NCBI GenBank assembly: GCA_022036555.1
Contig: CM039137.1
Coordinates: 26,715,862-26,779,861, forward strand
Source: Microstegium vimineum
Lineage: Eukaryota > Streptophyta > Magnoliopsida > Poales > Poaceae
Direction of reading: 5' to 3'
DNA length: 64,000 bases
How positions within the stretch are numbered: position 1 is the stretch's first letter; each line of letters begins with the position of its first letter. Below, one piece after another: positions 1 to 11,751 of this stretch. A model generated the notes under the pieces. That model had not been told where the DNA came from, ran no database searches, and was given only the letters and a program-made list of their open reading frames with translations. A program made the translations under genes and the position numbers.

Positions 1-78
1 CCACAAAACTATGTTATGTCAGCAGTTAAATTTGATTGGGTTTCACTTTCAGTTTAGAGCATTTAAAGTTAAAGTTTA

Positions 79-315
79 CTACTTAATCCGTTCCAAATTA
101 TAGTTCGTTTGACTTTTCAACCCTAAGTTTGACCACTCGTCTTATTCAAATTTTTGTGCAAAATATCATTTATTTTGGTCTGGCTTACTTATTTATTAAA
201 TAGTCTACATGAATGACTTAAATTTGACTATGTTTGCACGAAATTTTTGAATAAGACAAGTGGTCAAAGTTGGGGTAAAAAAAGTCAAACGAATTATAAA
301 TTGAAACGGAGGGAG
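79..315. mobile_element. Stowaway-like MITE in intron of the KH gene
   Basis: An inverted-repeat element about 237 bp long. The right end reads CGGAGGGAG followed by TA, and the left end is a decayed copy (CTACTTAATCCGTTCC) preceded by TA. The arms are complementary: GTTCGTTTGACTTTT on the left pairs with AAAAAGTCAAACGAA on the right. Internal TTTGACCACT and AGTGGTCAAA also pair. This is the usual structure of grass Stowaway elements of the Tc1/mariner superfamily. It lies in an intron of the KH-domain gene. Confidence 0.75.
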
Positions 316-728
316 TAGTAAGTTGAGTAGAAATGTTATTACAGTTTCGATGTAGTGAGTGAGCATTTATGTGATGCAGTTTAGATACATTTATATTATA
401 TAATGACCTCATTTATCCTCTATTGGCACACAATAGTATGATTTCATCAACAGGGTTTCCTGTATTTTACTATAATTTACCTAAAAAAATCTATAGTTGC
501 ATTAACGAATTTCAAGGATAACAATTTACCCTTGAACTCTTTATATATATTGAAATAAAAATATCTGTGGCAGCTAATAAAGGAGAGTAAGATATTATGA
601 TCATGATTTTCTTATTACATCTTATGCATGGCTCATTGATTATTGGTACATTACTTCTTTGTACTTGTAATTTATTATGCCCACCCTGATGCAAATGTCC
701 TGAAAAACATGTATGATTTCATTCATAG

Positions 729-1103
729 GAAGACAAGCTGAGGGATAAACCTGGATATGAACACCTTAATGAACAACTTCATGTACTTGTGGAAGCAGAG
801 TTTCCAGTAGATATGGTTGATGTGCGTCTAAATCAAGCTGTCTCCATCCTAGATGATCTTCTTAAACCAATTGTATGTACCCTCGTTCCTCATTGCTGCC
901 ATCGAAGTAATTTTGATATATACTGTTTAGCTAAATGGAACTTTTGTCAGGATGAGTCCATGGACTTCTACAAGAAGCAGCAGCTGAGGGAGCTGGCAAT
1001 TCTAAACGGCACGCTGAGAGAGGAAAGTCCAAACCCTCGCCTCAGCCCTAGTGTGTCCCCCTTCAACTCCACCGGGATGAAGCGCGCAAAAACAGGGCGG
1101 TGA
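729..1103 (+). CDS. KH-domain (STAR/Quaking-like) RNA-binding protein, last two exons only
   Basis: Two 3' exons, 729-872 and 951-1103, join in phase 0 across a GT-AG intron; the stop is TGA at 1101. The encoded 98 residues start EDKLRDKPGYEHLNEQLHVL, continue through VEAEFPVD and DFYKKQQLRELA, and end FNSTGMKRAKTGR. That end is the conserved tail of plant KH-domain proteins of the SPIN1/At5g56140 type, single-KH STAR-like RNA-binding proteins thought to act in nuclear RNA processing. The visible part is the end of the KH/QUA2 region plus the C-terminal tail; the 5' exons lie left of the window. Sequence 1-728 is intron. Family assignment is recognition from memory of the tail; which paralogue it is cannot be decided. 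Confidence 0.85.
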   Translation, partial: EDKLRDKPGYEHLNEQLHVLVEAEFPVDMVDVRLNQAVSILDDLLKPIVCTLVPHCCHRSNFDIYCLAKWNFCQDESMDFYKKQQLRELAILNGTLREESPNPRLSPSVSPFNSTGMKRAKTGR

Positions 1104-1570
1104 TCTCTGTTCCGAAAGCTTCAACCTCCAAAATCAATCATGGTTCAATGCCCAATTACAAGCTACTGCTGGAGATGATTGGTGATGCATATGCTGGGAT
1201 CATCAGTGCTGCTGGCCTATGCCTGTCATGATCTATGCGCTTTATGGACACAGAACATGTCTGTGCTTGGACGAATGGTCTCTGGGCTTGTTGTTTGACT
1301 CTATTATTATTTATTCTTTGTGCTTCTGACTGCCTAAGTATTATTAACATTATTGGTTTGGGTAAGTTAACAAGGCCCGGTTGGCCAGTCACTCTAGAAG
1401 CTTGGGGGTTCGCACAATAATAAGGTTTCGTTGGTGTACCTGAGATAGTTGTGATGTGTCACTGCTGATGCTTTTGTGTGGTGCTAGTACAAGACAACCA
1501 GACAGCTATAGTTGAGGCAATGATTATTTTTGCATTCATAAAATATGTGTCATCGTCGTGACTTGTTCAT

Positions 1571-1842
1571 GGGCTGTGTTTAGATGCTGCAAAATTGGTG
1601 AAAAAAATCATGTAGCAGTAGCACTTTTCGTTTGTATTTGGCAATTAGTGTCCAATCATAGTCTAATTAGGCTTAAAAGATTCGTCTCGCAAAGTTAAAG
1701 TAAACTGTGTAATTTGTGTAATTAGTTTTTGATTTCGTCTACATTTAGTACTCCATGCGTATACCGCAAGTTTGATGTGACGGAGAATCTTCTTTTTGCA
1801 TAGTGCCAAAGTTTAGGGATTGTGTGGGAACTAAACACAGTA
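1571..1842. mobile_element. Tourist-like MITE, family A copy 1
   Basis: Ends GGCTGTGTTTAGA and CTAAACACAG are inverted. The interior carries the family core (GATTCGTCTCGC, then TTTCGTCTACATTTAGTACTCC, then TTTGATGTGACGG), shared with 56519-56784 and with a remnant at about 14935-15140. No clean target duplication is visible at this copy. Confidence 0.7.
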
Positions 1843-1932
1843 TGGTTCATCTACCTGAAATCATAGTGTGAATTCTCTGTTTTTGAGCTGTTTTGTGTGC
1901 CAAATATAATGTTGGGTGGATGGAGATGGATG

Positions 1933-1936
<4 letters not shown>

Positions 1937-1985
<49 letters not shown>
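1937..1985. repeat. (AT)n microsatellite
   Basis: An uninterrupted AT dinucleotide run of about 49 bp. Confidence 0.95.
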
Positions 1986-1986
<1 letters not shown>

Positions 1987-3268
1987 CTTAGCTGCAAGCT
2001 TTTGTTCCATGGGCAGGTTGTGGCCAAGATCTCATGTGCAGGACGGCAGTTCGGACCATTAAAGTGCCGGCAGGCCAGGGGTACAGCCTACAAGACTGCT
2101 AGTGGGGCGCAGAGCCGATCTGGCATCAAAGGCCAGTGCAGCAGCAGCAGCAGCAGCAGAAAGAAAGGCTCAATCATTCGCACTGGCGTTTTCGCGACCT
2201 TGCCGATGCCAGGGCAGCCGCTTGGCGTAGAACGTCATGGATCTTTCGCTGGATTACTTGCCCTGCCGCCTTTTTCGCTGTGGTCCACCCATGAATCAGC
2301 ATTTGCTTTTGAGTTCTGCAAATTCTCCTCGGTTCACTTCTTTTTGTAGACGAAAGTCTTGTGATTTGCTCCGGTGCCGAGCTCACTCTGATGGTTTGAT
2401 TTGGATGGTTTTAAATCGACACGCCTTTTTGAGATTTATTTATGGAGAGCTTGGTTTTAGTGCTTGAACAGGATAGGACAAACGGGCAGACAAACCATTT
2501 TTAGGAATATCAGATGGCCGTCGAATGGACTATGACTCCAAGGATAACTACCAGCTCTATCTCCTCAAGTAGCATAGCATGGAAGAAGACGATTTCGCCA
2601 TCGACTTAGTCGACAAGCTGAAATGGACGTGTGCGCTAAATGACACTAATCAATCCCAGCCTCTCCCTCCCGTGGAGTAGGAAACACCAGCTGCTGCACC
2701 TCGCTCGCTTTCTCCAGACGTCGTAATCGCTTGGACTTTGCACCATTATATAGGGGCCCGATCGTGTTCAACATTGATTCCGCGAAATCAGGATTTCCTT
2801 TCAACAAGGCAGTAGCATTATTGTTAAACCGAACACAACACAAAACACAGCATGATTAAGTTGACAAGACGCAGAGCTTCGGTCAACATATGGGCGCGAC
2901 GATAGAAAATACGTCCTGCCAGATATATTTCGATACGTAAAAAAAAATACTGGCGCTCTCCGGAAGCGCACAAGGGTTTCGACGGCGACGGCGACGTCGT
3001 GTGTGATATTTCAATTCCAGGCGCCGTCGCCATCACATGGTGTCGCAACCCAAGCACATGGCTGGGAAAACTAATGCTTCTGAGCACCAGCATCAACGGG
3101 CCAGAGTATCGAGGAAGCGTATTTCCTGAATCGCTGAAAATATTCGCTGAAACATCAAGCGAGCTGCAGAAATAGGCCAGTTTGGTTCCCACGGACACAG
3201 AGGCACGTGTAGTGCCTCGACAAGTTTTGGTTTCTGACTATACGCAGTTCCTATTTGCGCTGCTTGCT

Positions 3269-5911
3269 CTACATCCGCCTCCACTTGTCGATCTCCTTTG
3301 ATGTTGCTTTGATCAGCTTCCTGGTGCTCTCCATCAGTTCATCAAATATGGTATCAAACTGTTCACTGCAAAATATGCGACATAATCTCATTAAACTAGG
3401 AGGATACATCATGTGCTAGACTGTTGTAAATTGGTGCGTAACACCGCGTGTTTGCAAATTCACCAAAAGCAAACTTGGGCAGCACATTTTGATATCTCTA
3501 ATCGGTTGAAACTACTCACAAAAAAGTCCCAATGCTAAAGAATGCAATCAAAATAACAGGAGACGAAGTCACTTTGTATTTACATAAAACGGATCTGTCA
3601 CTTACTCGTAAGCAATGCTTCTGGAGTTCTGAAATGGTCTCCTGATGTTTGAATACCTTCCTCTTTCATCATATGCAGCACCTTTTCCAAAGCCATAACC
3701 AAAACCTATTCCTATTCCACATCCAGCTCCAGCTCCGAAGCCCAATTGTAAACCAGGGAATCCAGCTCCAATTCCTGCACCTGTTAAGATATGTAAAAGT
3801 GAGAAATGCACAGAGCAAGAAGACTGGAGATTCTGTATTATGCCAGCCACCAGATCATCCAAACTAAGATGGGTTCTGCCATTCTAAAAGTGAGAAGAGA
3901 CAAAGCAAAATATAATTGGAGATTTTGTTGCACCATCCATCAGAACATCCAAACCAACATGCATTCTGCTGATCCCAATCATAGTGTTACAATGTTCTTG
4001 GAAATGGTACCTATTCTGTCATTCTGTGTTAAGTTCACTGCAGCCTCTAATGGGGACATACATCATGTACATAAAATAAAAAGGCAAAGGCCAAAGAACG
4101 CATACAGACATAACTTAAGTAACTCACAACCATAATAAACACTATGCATAGAGAACAAAACCACAACATTAAAAACGAGCACAGAGTACAGACATCAATG
4201 ATGACAATCACTTCCCATCAAGTACATCTAATAATATCTGCAGTGGAATTCAGAACTCAAAACGATATAAGATATTGCTGCACCTGCTAAACTTGCTGCC
4301 CCACTCCTAAAATAGGATCAATTTGAGAATAGCAGTGGGACACATGATTAAACACATTATAAAACCCAAGTAGATCATGGCATCTCTTAATTAATCAAGA
4401 GCTGGGTTTGATGGTGATGGGGAAGCCTTGTATTCCTGGATGAAACAACTGTTGATCTCTGAGATATTCAGTCTCAATTCAGCTTCAGCAATCATTTGCA
4501 CCAGTAGAAGTTCCTCCTTTTTTTCTCAACTTCTTAAGGTCCACCGAGGATGCCTACAACAAGACGACTCACACGACTCTCTACTCTATTCGCCATGACA
4601 CTCTAGGAAGTCATTGGCACTAGCTTGTTTCCACAAGCCCCTGGACCCATGCGAGGAGGCAGATGATTCTTGTTTGGTGATTGAGGATAACCACCGGAAT
4701 CAGGGCCGGAGGCACACACTAGTCCACGTCCTGTTTCGATGCCTTCGACTGTGCAGAATAAGCTTCGTTGAGATTGCGTGGTGGTGCTTGCTTACAAGCA
4801 TCAGCCCATTAGAGCACAAAAGGAATAGGAGTGTTCTTAGTTAAAAGCAGTTTATCACTTTATTACTTGTGTAAATGTGTAATTTATGCATATGCTTATA
4901 TATCATCGAGTCATTGCAGACTGAAAGAATAATCAGAAGTGGATTTCCAACTATGGAATGTATGTTTCATTACTTGTAGCTTCTTGACATTATTAACACA
5001 ACTGTGCTGTGCAACCTAGTTAAATATTTGGTTTGGCATAAATTACCACCCCTTTGTGACCATTTCTAGCTCCACCGCTGACTGGAACCAATGTAGAAGA
5101 GGCAAAGATGAGGTGGCCATAGGCAGCTGGCGGAGAAGCCTACCTCTGTAATGGAAGCGGATACTTGAACAGATGGCCAAGGCTGCAGCTGCAGTCGTGG
5201 AAACACCCAGATTATGTAACATGCATCTCGCTAGTAGATTGAAAAACGTTGCTCCCTGACACCATGATCAATCGCAAAATATTTCACCCTCCGATGATGT
5301 AAAGAGAAGTATGCAGCGAAATAGTAGCAGCTTCCACCAGAACCACCATTTCACCTAATCCTATGATGTTATCCTATCTATAAGGGGCGCCTCTGTGTAC
5401 AACAAGCGCAGATTTCTCCTTTGATAAAAGAGAGAGAGAGAGATAGAAGAAACAAGACTGGATTTCGACGTTCTGTTGCATTGGCAGTGAGCTGGAGCCC
5501 TACGCGTTTGCCATTCGTTTGGGTTCCTGAAGAGGAATCAACTCCTCCCGAATCCAAATTTCCAGTGCTTGCAACTATAACAGAGAACCAAAAAAAAAAA
5601 AATTGCACGGCTCTCGGATAAAACAATCCAACCCCTGAAATAAGGGCCCAAGCTCAACCGTCAAAATCATCGAGAGCACAACAGTTCGCCGCTCTGGTAC
5701 CGTAAACCGTGAACGCGTCCATGGCCCCGACACGCGAAGCAGGACGAGTACACGTCGGAGAAGGGTACACGCACGCACCTCCGATGAGGCCGACGCCCAC
5801 GCCCACGCCGCAGCCGGCGCCGATGCCGAAGGCAGGGCCCAGCTTGCCGAGCACATCCGACCTCGCCACGGGGAGGCTCCACACGAGCCCCCTCCTCCTG
5901 CCGCCCGACAT
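3269..5911 (-). CDS. Small glycine-rich protein, TGD5-like composition
   Basis: Three exons on the minus strand: 5779-5911, 3606-3780 and 3269-3365 (405 nt, 134 aa, stop TAG). All junctions are GT-AG and phases match. After a basic N-terminus (MSGGRRRGLVWS) come two glycine blocks, residues about 28-48 (AFGIGAGCGVGVGVGL) and about 55-75 (LGFGAGAGCGIGIGFGYGFG). The blocks alternate small and hydrophobic residues and could insert in a membrane. A charged tail follows (DERGRYS, DEQFDTIFDELMEST, ending KEIDKWRRM). The paired GxGxGCGxG blocks recall TGD5, a small protein of ER-to-plastid lipid transfer, but TGD5 is shorter and lacks this tail as I know it, so function is only suggested. The ATG chosen opens the only frame that splices through. 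The first intron is 2.0 kb with nothing recognisable in it. Confidence 0.75.
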
Positions 5912-6179
5912 CTCTCCCCAGTCCGTCCCTGCCCCGCCGCTCGTCCGCCGGCTCGGTGCGCGCGCCCTGCGCAGTGCGCCCGACCCTTCTCAGCCAGGGG
6001 GAGGATAAGTTCCAGTCTTCCAGGCCTCTCGAGACGAGACTCCCAGGCCCAGTGCGTTCTGGGCTTCCGAGGGCCCGTCGCGCGGAACGGGACGGCAGAC
6101 GAGAGGCCGAAAGGGGCCCAATTGGCCACGCGCGCCTCGCCGCGCGAAGGGACAGCAAGCCGACGCATCGTGGGCTAAG

Positions 6180-7920
6180 GCCTACTCGTCAGTTGCGACT
6201 TACCACTTCCGCTAACGGAACGAGTGCAAAGGATATGACCGGCCCAAGCGGGCCTCTTAATCAACACGACAGTTAGAAACAGTATCTTTTATCTTTTACC
6301 TTTCGAAACGCAAGTCCAAGCTCGGCCAGCATATTGTGCCACGTCATGTGTAAACCTTCGACCGTCCGATCAGACACAGTTTAAAATCGTACGGCTGATA
6401 TTATGGTGCTATCGTGTCGTGCGTGTCTTTTGGTTGCCTAACGTGCACTCGAGAAGATTCACGGCTCATGACTCTTCCTCTCCCTTCGTCTTCCAGTCAA
6501 CCACGCATATAAAGAGCAGGCCCTAATTAAGTAAAGCAGGCAACTAGGCAAGCACGTAAGAACAAAAAGGCCCCTTCCATCTTCCAGCTAAGCACATGCA
6601 GCAGCGAGAAGTGGATCCCATAGAACATCTTCTAATCCGCTTTCACTTTCTCAGACCCTGTTTGGAACGCAGGAATTTTTCTTACTTACTGTGTTTTTCC
6701 TGTGAAAATGAACTGATTCCTGTGAAATTCCTGCGTAATTCCTGTGAAAATCATGCGTTCCAAACAGGCCCTCAGAATGCAGGACGGGGCCGTGAGAGAG
6801 TACCGGTAGCTTGCTGACGAGCTACTGGGTGATGGCCATAAAACGGCGGCGGCGGCCTCATCCATCATGAGCTGGCGCACAACCGCTTTGACCACGCACG
6901 TCCACAGCCTACGGCCGCAACCAGTGGTGGTCGCTGTGCGAGAGGCCGCCATGGCCACAGAAGACCCAGCCCAGGATGCAGCCATGCAGGGCCTGTCGCC
7001 CCCATCCTCCGGGCTTCCCGTAGATCTATCGCGCTCCGCTAGCGAACCCTCTAGCACCTGCACGACGAGGGGCGTATCGGGCATGGCCCCTGGAGAGCCA
7101 CCGCACCATGGGCGCGACCCTCCACGAAGCAGGCGTGGACATCAATGTCCCTCGAGGTGGCGGCGGTATTGACGTTGCAGCTCCGTCCGCCCTCACCACC
7201 TCCATCCGTTGTCTTCCCTATCCATCCTTAGTCATCGTAGCACTTCTATGCTTCTATAACATTCGTCTATTTAGATTCAGATTTAAAGATATAGCTACAG
7301 TTGTAGTTTTTTTACTGCTTTTATGAAGCTGCATATAACTCTGAATACAAATAATTTTCCAGCTCATAGACTGAGACTAAAAATAGGAGTCCCAATTTTA
7401 AAAATCTAAGAGCAACTCCAACAATTTGGCATTTAGATTTGTCATATTTAATTTTACCAAAAAACACTAAAAAACTAGTGGTCAACAGTTTGACATTTGG
7501 GCTTGATATTTTTGTCAAAGTTACAAATAGGAACCCGCACTTGGCATATACTTTTGTGCCTTTTCTGTATTGCATACTAGTATAATTAAAATTTTACTAT
7601 GATTAGGATGTTTAATACTGCGCAAAAACTCTAATATTTTTCTTAAAATATTTGCACATGAGCATTACACCATTATCAGAAGTACAACTAAGAAGACTGG
7701 ATTACACAATATGTGTACGGATTTCAAGAATGTGGGAATACAGAGGTGCCAATGAAGAAATGAAATCATACATTTTGATCTTGTTTTGATTGATAGCATG
7801 GTATTCTCCTAATCTATAACGGATTATCTCAGCAAAATGATGAATATGTTCTTTAGACTTAAGAAAAGTTTATATTATATATAGTATTAAAGAAATGGCA
7901 TCCACATTTCTTTTCCACTT
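6180..7920. other. Intergenic, between glycine-rich gene and RPA-like pseudogene
   Basis: Upstream region of the minus-strand glycine-rich gene, followed by unrecognised sequence. A TATA-like CATATAAAG sits at about 6506 on the plus strand, with no convincing plus-strand gene after it. A small MITE (6655-6770) and a 'GAGCAACTCCAAC' type MITE fragment (about 7408-7560) are present. The GC-rich stretch 6850-7200 is open in several frames but has no family resemblance that I can see. Confidence 0.4.
6655..6770. mobile_element. Short MITE (116 bp)
   Basis: Ends CCTGTTTGGAACGCAGG and TGCGTTCCAAACAGGCC are inverted copies. The interior repeats TTCCTGTGAAA several times. Five bases CTCAG lie on both flanks, a possible target duplication. 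Superfamily not assigned. Confidence 0.7.
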
Positions 7921-7924
7921 TTAG

Positions 7925-8848
7925 GGAGTTCCAATCTATGTTGAGGTCCCTCGAGATGTTGTAACCTACCTGAAACCATACTTGGAAGAAGAAAAAGTTG
8001 TCTACATGAGCAAGATAACTGTGCAAACAACTAAACCAGAGTATAGACCTGTTGAAAACCCTTGCATGATCAAGCTCAATAAAAGAACACAGATTCGTGA
8101 TGCTCATAACCAATCATCAAATTTTCCAAAATACACCTTTTCACTAATACCCATTGAGAAGCTCCCAGAATATACCAAAAGTAAAGAATGTTTTTAGGTA
8201 ATCTAATATTCTGCTTTTACAGTACCATTGATTTTTAATTTCGTTTTAAATGTGACTATATAGTTGTTGCTACTTGTTCAGATGTTATTAGTAAAATCAC
8301 TGGAGTTTCAAATGCAGCGATGGTTTGCACAACTACTGTTTTTCTTATATTATTATGTAAAAAAAATTGGTCTCCAATATCACACTAAATTCTTACCTCA
8401 TTAGGGGAACATGATAGAGCTATCGTTATCAGGGAAAAGAGCTACTGAATTTGATGAAGAAACTGTTCTACAACTTGGGCAAGAACATCATGTCATCGCC
8501 ATATTTGTTGGTACATTATTGATGAAGACCTACAAAAATAAATACAAGTTTCTTAGTGGCACATCTGCTTGTCGATGATACATTAATCAAAATGATATTC
8601 CTTAGATCAAAGCTTTTCAGAAATGGTATAATACTCAAACTTGTTCTAGCAATCATTTTTTAAAAATATATCTATGTGTGTACGTGTCTGTGCCTTTCTC
8701 TGAAATTTTGATATATGCATCATAAACATTCCCTGCAGAAGTAATTCCTATTCAAGAGTTATATCTACGAGGTGGAGATGATACACAACAATTTTTTGAG
8801 AAAAATAACTATGGTGCAGCTCAAAGATGTTGATCCTTTTACTGAAAG
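7925..8848 (+). pseudogene. RPA70-like (replication protein A large subunit) pseudogene
   Basis: Exon-like blocks at 7925-8197, 8282-8337, 8405 to about 8605 and 8739-8848 encode pieces of an OB-fold protein of the plant RPA70/DUF223 type: VEVPRDVVTYLKPYLEEEK, YRPVENPCMIKLNKRT, FPKYTFSLIPIEKLPEY, DVISKITGVSN, IELSLSGKRATEFDEE and FLSGTSACR. Lesions are visible. The first block ends TTT TAG where one more T would give the expected Leu and restore phase. TGA at 8576-8578 stands where these proteins have Trp (ACRWYIN). The last block changes frame before VQLKDVDPF. In plants such genes are nuclear single-stranded-DNA-binding factors, and related RPA genes also travel in Helitrons; I found no Helitron ends. 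No start codon or 5' part is visible. Confidence 0.7.
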
Positions 8849-9077
8849 GGTAATTATATTATTCTTATTTTTATTCTTTCTACAACCATTTTTTTATTTT
8901 TTGTGTCATTGTCACAGGCCAAACCAAAGGGGGGGGGGCGCCGCGCCCTTCTTTCTAATCAATACGCGATTTCGTCTCTGTTTCTCCGAGTGTTTCTTCT
9001 TTCTCCTCCCATTTCACGTCCTTTTTATTTTCTTTCTTCCTTTTCTTGATACAAGGTCTTTGACAACTAAAAGGATC

Positions 9078-9085
9078 GTAGTATG
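9078..9085. repeat. Left target-site duplication (GTAGTATG)
   Basis: Eight bases GTAGTATG directly before the non-autonomous hAT element, repeated exactly at 10186-10193. Confidence 0.9.
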
Positions 9086-10185
9086 CAGTGGCGAATCCAG
9101 TCCGAGAAATGACCGCGGACTTTAGAAGGCGGGGTTGTAGGGAGCCGAGGAGCTTGACGGGGGATCCTCCGGCGGTCGACGCGGTATCGGCGAATCGATA
9201 GTAGGACCATGGGAGGGGCAAGCGGGACCTGACACGGCCATGGCAGCACAGTCGAGTGAGGACAAGCCAATGTCACAAAGTTCCCGATAAAAGGTACGAG
9301 GAACGAGGTTCTTAAAAGGATATATCTCTTCGGGTCACTTGTTTCAGCGATGGGAACATGATCCCTGATGTACCTCGAACGTAACTATGAAATGAGATCG
9401 TGATTCAAGAATATATATTTATTTACATAAACATTGTATTACTCTGTCTGACTATCTTAGAAAGAAAGTCGCTATGGGATGCGTATAAGCTAAACTTTCT
9501 CAATTTTGATTACATTTATAGAAAATACGTGCAATATTTATATATCCAAATAAATTTATTATTAAAGTATATTCAACTACCTATCTAATGGTTCTAATTA
9601 TATATTATAAATACTTATAATATTATATATATAATTGGTGAAAGTTCAGAAATTTTGAATTATCGAGAAGTATAATTTTAGATTGCATTTATGAGTACAT
9701 ATTAACGTGTATAGATTTTATTAAAAGAAAATTAATACATACTAGCGTCCTGGGCTCCAGGCCCATTTGTGTCACAATATTCTTTCCCTAGCCGATTATA
9801 GTCCGCAGGCCCACATGTACATGTGACTTGCTCTTCTTCCATCCGATTAGGACATGGCTCCGTCCGTCCATTGAACGCGCTGCCGCTGCTGCCTGGCGCC
9901 ATCACCGCGCCACGCAGCCATCCTAGCACCACTTCGCGGCAACCATCCGCCCCAGCGTCGCGCCGCCGCTCAACTCTAGAGTCGTGTCATTACCGAGAGC
10001 CATGACTCTCCGTTGCTCTCCGCCTCATCCCCTCACGACCTCGCTGCATGTGCGTTCGGCGTCTTCGCCATGTCCGCGTCGTCTCAGCCTCGCCACTCGC
10101 CAGCTCTATGGGTGGGGAAGGGGTGCCCCGCTAGAGGGACCTAGGGCGGCTGCCCTAGCTCACCCTAGTGGTGGCTCCGCCACTG
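9086..10185. mobile_element. Non-autonomous hAT element (1.1 kb)
   Basis: The left end CAGTGGCGAATCCA and the reverse complement of the right end, CAGTGGCGGAGCCA, agree at 12 of 14 positions. The flanks are a perfect 8-bp duplication, GTAGTATG. Both features fit the hAT superfamily. No transposase is encoded. The middle (about 9466-9640) is AT-rich and resembles a decayed Stowaway element of the type at 14413 and 59340, so it is probably a nested insertion. The right part (9740-10180) is GC-rich filler. Confidence 0.85.
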
Positions 10186-10193
10186 GTAGTATG
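10186..10193. repeat. Right target-site duplication (GTAGTATG)
   Basis: Exact copy of 9078-9085, directly after the CCACTG end of the element. Confidence 0.9.
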
Positions 10194-10626
10194 ACTGGAG
10201 GGAGTGAATAGGCTATTTAAAATTTTAGAAGGCACAACATTTAACAACCTTGTTAGAAAATTAGGAGACCTTAATAAGCACTACTCAAACTTGGTATAAC
10301 AAGAGCACACATAAATAATCTAGGAGCAAGGCTAAGCAATAAGTCAACCAAGCAAGCTCCTGCAAAATTCTAGTGAATGTAAGAACCTCCCTCTCTATAT
10401 ACAAAAGGTAGCCCGGAGCTTGGCTCCTCAGGAAAGGATTTCATTTACATTTTTTATGAGTTTAACTCGCAGGGTGAAGCGCAGAGTTTCTTAATGATCC
10501 TCTTAATATATGGACTGTTAGAGTGTAGGAGTAGCTACACAAGTTAAATATTATAAGGTTTCTTATTTTTTATTTTATATAATGCAACTTGGTGCAGACG
10601 ATTAAACACCATCTTTTCTCAGCAAG

Positions 10627-10628
<2 letters not shown>

Positions 10629-10699
<71 letters not shown>
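10629..10699. repeat. (TA)n microsatellite
   Basis: An uninterrupted TA run of about 71 bp. Confidence 0.95.
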
Positions 10700-10702
<3 letters not shown>

Positions 10703-10804
10703 AACAACCAATTAAAAATAACTTGCATCTCTATAGTCTGTTCAACGAGAGCCTGGCTCCTAGGTGCGTAGTCACACTCCCCTAGCCAACAAACACGCTA
10801 TATA

Positions 10805-11062
10805 CTCCCTCCATTCATGAAAGAATCAATTCTTATAATCCGTGTCAGTCAAACTTTTTTAACTTTGACTAACTTTATAGAAAAATACAACAACACCTAT
10901 GACTTAAAATGAGCACCATACAAAAAATATGTTCTTAGATAAATCTAATGATACTATTTTGATATCATAACATTTAATATTTTATTCTAGATATTTGGTC
11001 AAAGTTCAAAAAAATTGACTTAGGACAAACCCATAAATCTATTCTTTCGTAGACGGAGGGAG
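10805..11062. mobile_element. Stowaway-like MITE
   Basis: Left end CTCCCTCCATTC, right end GACGGAGGGAG, TA on both sides, 258 bp. The subterminal parts (AGTCAAACTTTTTTAACTTTGAC and GGTCAAAGTTCAAAAAAATTGAC) are inverted. Confidence 0.9.
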
Positions 11063-11317
11063 TATGTCTCAAGAAAGATATTGAAGCTCCATGATGTGGA
11101 AGCTTTGGTGGCGCTTATAAATTGAGGTTGTGGCCAAGCTTTTTAGCTGGCATTCCATTCAAATATCCACACCTACTTAGGAACACATTCCACTCACATA
11201 ATCACTCTTTGTGATCGCAAATTTGTGAGTTGGGAGTGATCTATTGCATTTGCTTTAAGAGTTAGCATCTAGTGGTATGAATTTTTTTTTGGTACTCTTG
11301 GTCGCTGCTACCATCTA

Positions 11318-11540
11318 CTCCCTCCGTCTCTAAATATTTGTCTTTTCTCACTTCCCGAGAAATAATTTTGATTAATTTTATATAAAAAATTATTAATATT
11401 TATGATACATAATTGATATCATTAGATAAATTTTTTTGTCTAGTTTTTTTATAAATTTATTTAGAGACATGTATTTTATATAAATCTAGTCAAAGTTGTG
11501 AAACGAAAACCAAAACAAAATTAACAAGGGACGGAGGGAA
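11318..11540. mobile_element. Stowaway-like MITE
   Basis: Left end CTCCCTCCGTCTC, right end GGGACGGAGGGAA, TA on both sides, about 223 bp. Confidence 0.85.
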
Positions 11541-11751
11541 TAGACAGCTAGAAGGCAATGAGTTCAACCTATCTAATAATACTAAGGGCCTCCAAACGTT
11601 TTATTGGAGTCGTTTTTCTCGGAAAAAAAAACAGAAAAACCAAAGCCGTTTTAGAGAAGCTATGACTTCTCCAAAAACGGATCTATCTCCTCTGCAGAAG
11701 CCCTTCAGCAGCTGTACCAAACGCCATACCAACAAACTCTAATTATGTACT

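Larger units (their letters stand above)
1104..3268. other. 3' flank of the KH gene and 3' flank of the glycine-rich gene
   Basis: The two neighbouring genes converge here. 1104 to about 1560 is probable 3' UTR of the KH gene. It holds a MITE (1571-1842), an AT microsatellite (1937-1985) and a short CAG run near 2138-2159. About 2830-3268 is probable 3' UTR of the minus-strand glycine-rich gene. I see no other gene; the open frames here have no recognisable protein. Confidence 0.5.

Noticed and set aside
5575..6168. Open frame of 197 codons on the minus strand upstream of the glycine-rich gene
   Set aside because: Overlaps exon 1 and leader of the glycine-rich gene in another frame; Arg/Ala/Gly-rich translation, no family resemblance.
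6686..7172. Possible gene on either strand after a TATA-like box at 6506
   Set aside because: No recognisable protein, no consistent splice structure, and the start of the minus-strand frame overlaps a MITE.
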